DNA of 64,000 bases from Semisulcospira habei (Eukaryota; Mollusca; Gastropoda; Semisulcospiridae). The stretch spans positions 223,565,418 through 223,629,417 of the forward strand of contig BTPG01000001.1 in NCBI GenBank assembly GCA_036245525.1. The letters run 5' to 3'. The stretch's first letter is position 1. The number at the start of each line of letters is the position of its first letter. The notes below the pieces were generated by a model that saw nothing but the letters and a program-made list of their open reading frames with translations, did not search any database and was not told the DNA's origin. Both the position numbers and the translations under genes were made by a program. Of this stretch, positions 59,801-62,800 are shown one piece after another.

Positions 59801-62800
59801 GACCTCGTCGAGGGCCAGAAGAACCTCTGTGCGGGAGGAGGCCGGTAACCCGTGGGCTGTCGACGCATCCGAAGGAGAGAGCGGCGAAGGAGAGCGGCTG
59901 AGACCTCCGAGGAGAACTGAGATGGAATCATCAGGGAGAAGACTCAACGAATCGTCGTCCACGCCGCCGAGAGCCGGCGAAGAGGGACGGCGACCGTGAC
60001 TCCGAGAGCGAGCAGCTCGACGAGGACGAGGGGAGCCATAAGGCGCCGAAGCACGCAGGGGAGAGCGACGTCCGCGACGGCGATGCGACGCACTAGAGGA
60101 GCGGGAATGGCGGCGGCGACCAGACGAGCGACTACGAGCTGGAGACCGTGATCCTCGGGAACGAGGAGGAAGGAAGGAGGCTGGGTGAGGGGAAGGGGAA
60201 CGGGCGGGACGAGGCAGACGGCGGGGAACGTGGGACGAACGCCGCGAAGAGGTAGAGCGCGAAGGTCCATGGTCCAGATGACGAGAAGAATCCCGAACTT
60301 CACGACGCTCACACGAAGGAGCGCGAGAGTGGTGGTCCGACTTCGATCGCAAGGAGGAACTGGACACAGGTAGTGGTGTGGTGAGTGTGCGCGAATGTCT
60401 CCGCGAGCCGGACTCTGTGGCGAGGCGGGCTCGCAGCGGCCGAGGGGGATCCAAGGCCTTCCTAGGAGACGAGTGGGGACCGGTTGACCATGGACGGCGC
60501 GAGGCACGTCTCTCCGAACTGACCTCTGTCTCGAGATGGGTTCTCTGCCTGTCGTAAGGCTTGGTCCAAGCGCGTTCCCTCCTGGGAATCCGCGCCTCGA
60601 ACTCCCGACTCCGCACACTACCTTGCTGTGTCCGCTGTGGAGATCTTTCCAGACTGGGGCCATCGGGGGCAAGAGCGGTCGGTGTGTCTGAGATGACAGC
60701 CGGCACTTCCGCAGGTCTTGCAACAGGCACAGGTGTCGGGCGTTCACGTCGGTAGAAGCTCCAAAGTTGGGCCCAGCGGAGCTCCGGCCAGACGGCGCAA
60801 ACGTCACAAGAACGCTCAGATGTACAGCCGACACACGGCAGGCAGACCTTGTGCGAATCCGAGGGCCACTGGAAACCTCCACACTGCGTGCAGGTCATCA
60901 GGAGGGCACTGCAACACACCAAACAAACAACGTGCCGGTACGTGGTCGAGACCAACAGGGCTCGTCCTACCAAGGGGAACCGTACCGAACGATATGGACA
61001 AACGGGCTGTGCCCCCAGGCTATACTGTTATAGCGCCCGAAGCTAAGCTTGCGTCTTTAGAACAAAGCCTACCCCAGCCAGGCTGGAGAGGAATGTGCGC
61101 CAAACAACAATAGGTTTAGTTTAGTTTAGTTATTTGGGTTTAACGCCGCGCAGGCGACTAAGGCCATCACACGGCGGGCCAAACGACAATAGGGACGAAA
61201 GGCCGTGCCCCCAGGCAATAATGCTGTAGCGCTCTAAGCTAAGAGTGCGCTCTCGAAACAAGCATACCCCAGCCAGGCCGGAGATGCAACATGAGCCACG
61301 CGCCGCAGGTGGTTTAAACAATGCTCCCCGAAGGCTACCAGGGGAAGCCAGTAATTTCACCCCAAAGGGGAAAGGCGAGGGCACCAGGGCCCCGCCGAGC
61401 TAAGAGTCCCCGCTCAACGAAACCTAACAACACGAACAAGGTAGAGTCCAAAGGCACAGGCCGGTACCCCGCCCGGGGACCGGCTTCGGGCCCAACTAAC
61501 TATCCTACCTCTCTGCCGAAGCGGTAGCGGGAGAAGAGACGTCCATGTCGCCACCGGCGAAATGGCGGGAACCAGCAGGTCCGCCAAGCGAAGCCAACCA
61601 AGGAGGACGCCAAGCGAAGAAGCGCAAGCGAAGCTGCAGCGAAGCAAGAAGCGAAGCAGAAGCGAAGCAACAGGCGAAGCCAAAGTCACGGCGAACTCGA
61701 GCACCAAGACCGACCGGTCGAAGGGAGCGCGAGGCTAGAACACGTCCGAAGGTCGTGAGCCTACGTAGCTGACTGGCGAGTCAGGTGACTCGGAACCGGA
61801 TAGGCAGGTCCGGGAGACAACTCTTGGCCCCTCTGGAGGGTTCCCCGAGTGCCTCCCGGGTTGTGTGTGCACACAACGGGTTCGTAGGCTAGAATTTGAG
61901 CACGTAGTAGACACTCCCATTTGTCATGTCATCGGTAATGTTTTTGATGAAATAAATAAATGTTAAAATGAACATAATCCAGTGTGCTTACATGACATAG
62001 AACCCATTCCCCCTGACACATGAGTCATAACCTATTTAGCCCCGACACCCAACAGCTGGAGAGGCTCGACTAAGATAATTCAAGGGTAGTGCCAGATTAG
62101 CTTGGTGCTAATCTGGCACTACCCTTGAATTATCATCGTTGATCCATCACCTTCAACTGGTACATAGTTGTTAGGTTACACCTCCAAATGCAGCCATGGG
62201 GTTAAATGGGATAAAAAAGGTTTCTGGTCAACACCTTTGAGCCATAAGGCCCAATCACAGACCAGCACACACAATTTAACCCATATCATACTGAGGCTAA
62301 AGGCTTCAAATTTGTACACTGCCATATATGCAAGCTACATTATAGTACGTACAGATAAGAAATATAGACCAATGGCTTTAGTTCAAGGGTGGTACCGGAA
62401 TAGCTTGGCGCCTAGAGGCGCCAAGCTATTCTGGAACTACCCTTGAAGTTGAACTATTTAACCCATATCATACTGATGCTAAAAGCTTCAAATTTGTACA
62501 CTGCCATATTCAAGCTACGTTATAGTACTTACAGATAAGGATATAGACCAATGGCTTTAGTTTAAGGGTGGTGCCAGAATAGCTTGGTGCATACAGGTGC
62601 CAAGCTATTATGGCACTACCCTCTAACTATTTTAGTCAAACTTATTTCACACATTGGTGTATTCCGAATGATAAGGGCTAAGTCAAATTTATTTTACACA
62701 TGGGTGTATTCCGAATGATAAGGGTTAATATTAACCCTTTAGTTGTGAGTAGTGCTTTTGTCACCACGATTCCTGCAGGAACTGAAGATGTAATTTTCAT

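Larger units (their letters stand above)
55441..61953 (-). mobile_element. DIRS-type retrotransposon copy 2, apparently intact, 6513 bp
   Basis: Exactly the same length as copy 1, offset 18948, with scattered single-base differences and no net length change. Bordered by AAA (55438-55440, 61954-61956). ITRs at 55478-55660 and 61755-61938; internal complementary region at 55695-55791. All three ORFs are open. Fills most of the intron between mitofusin exons a and b, in sense orientation. Confidence 0.93.
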
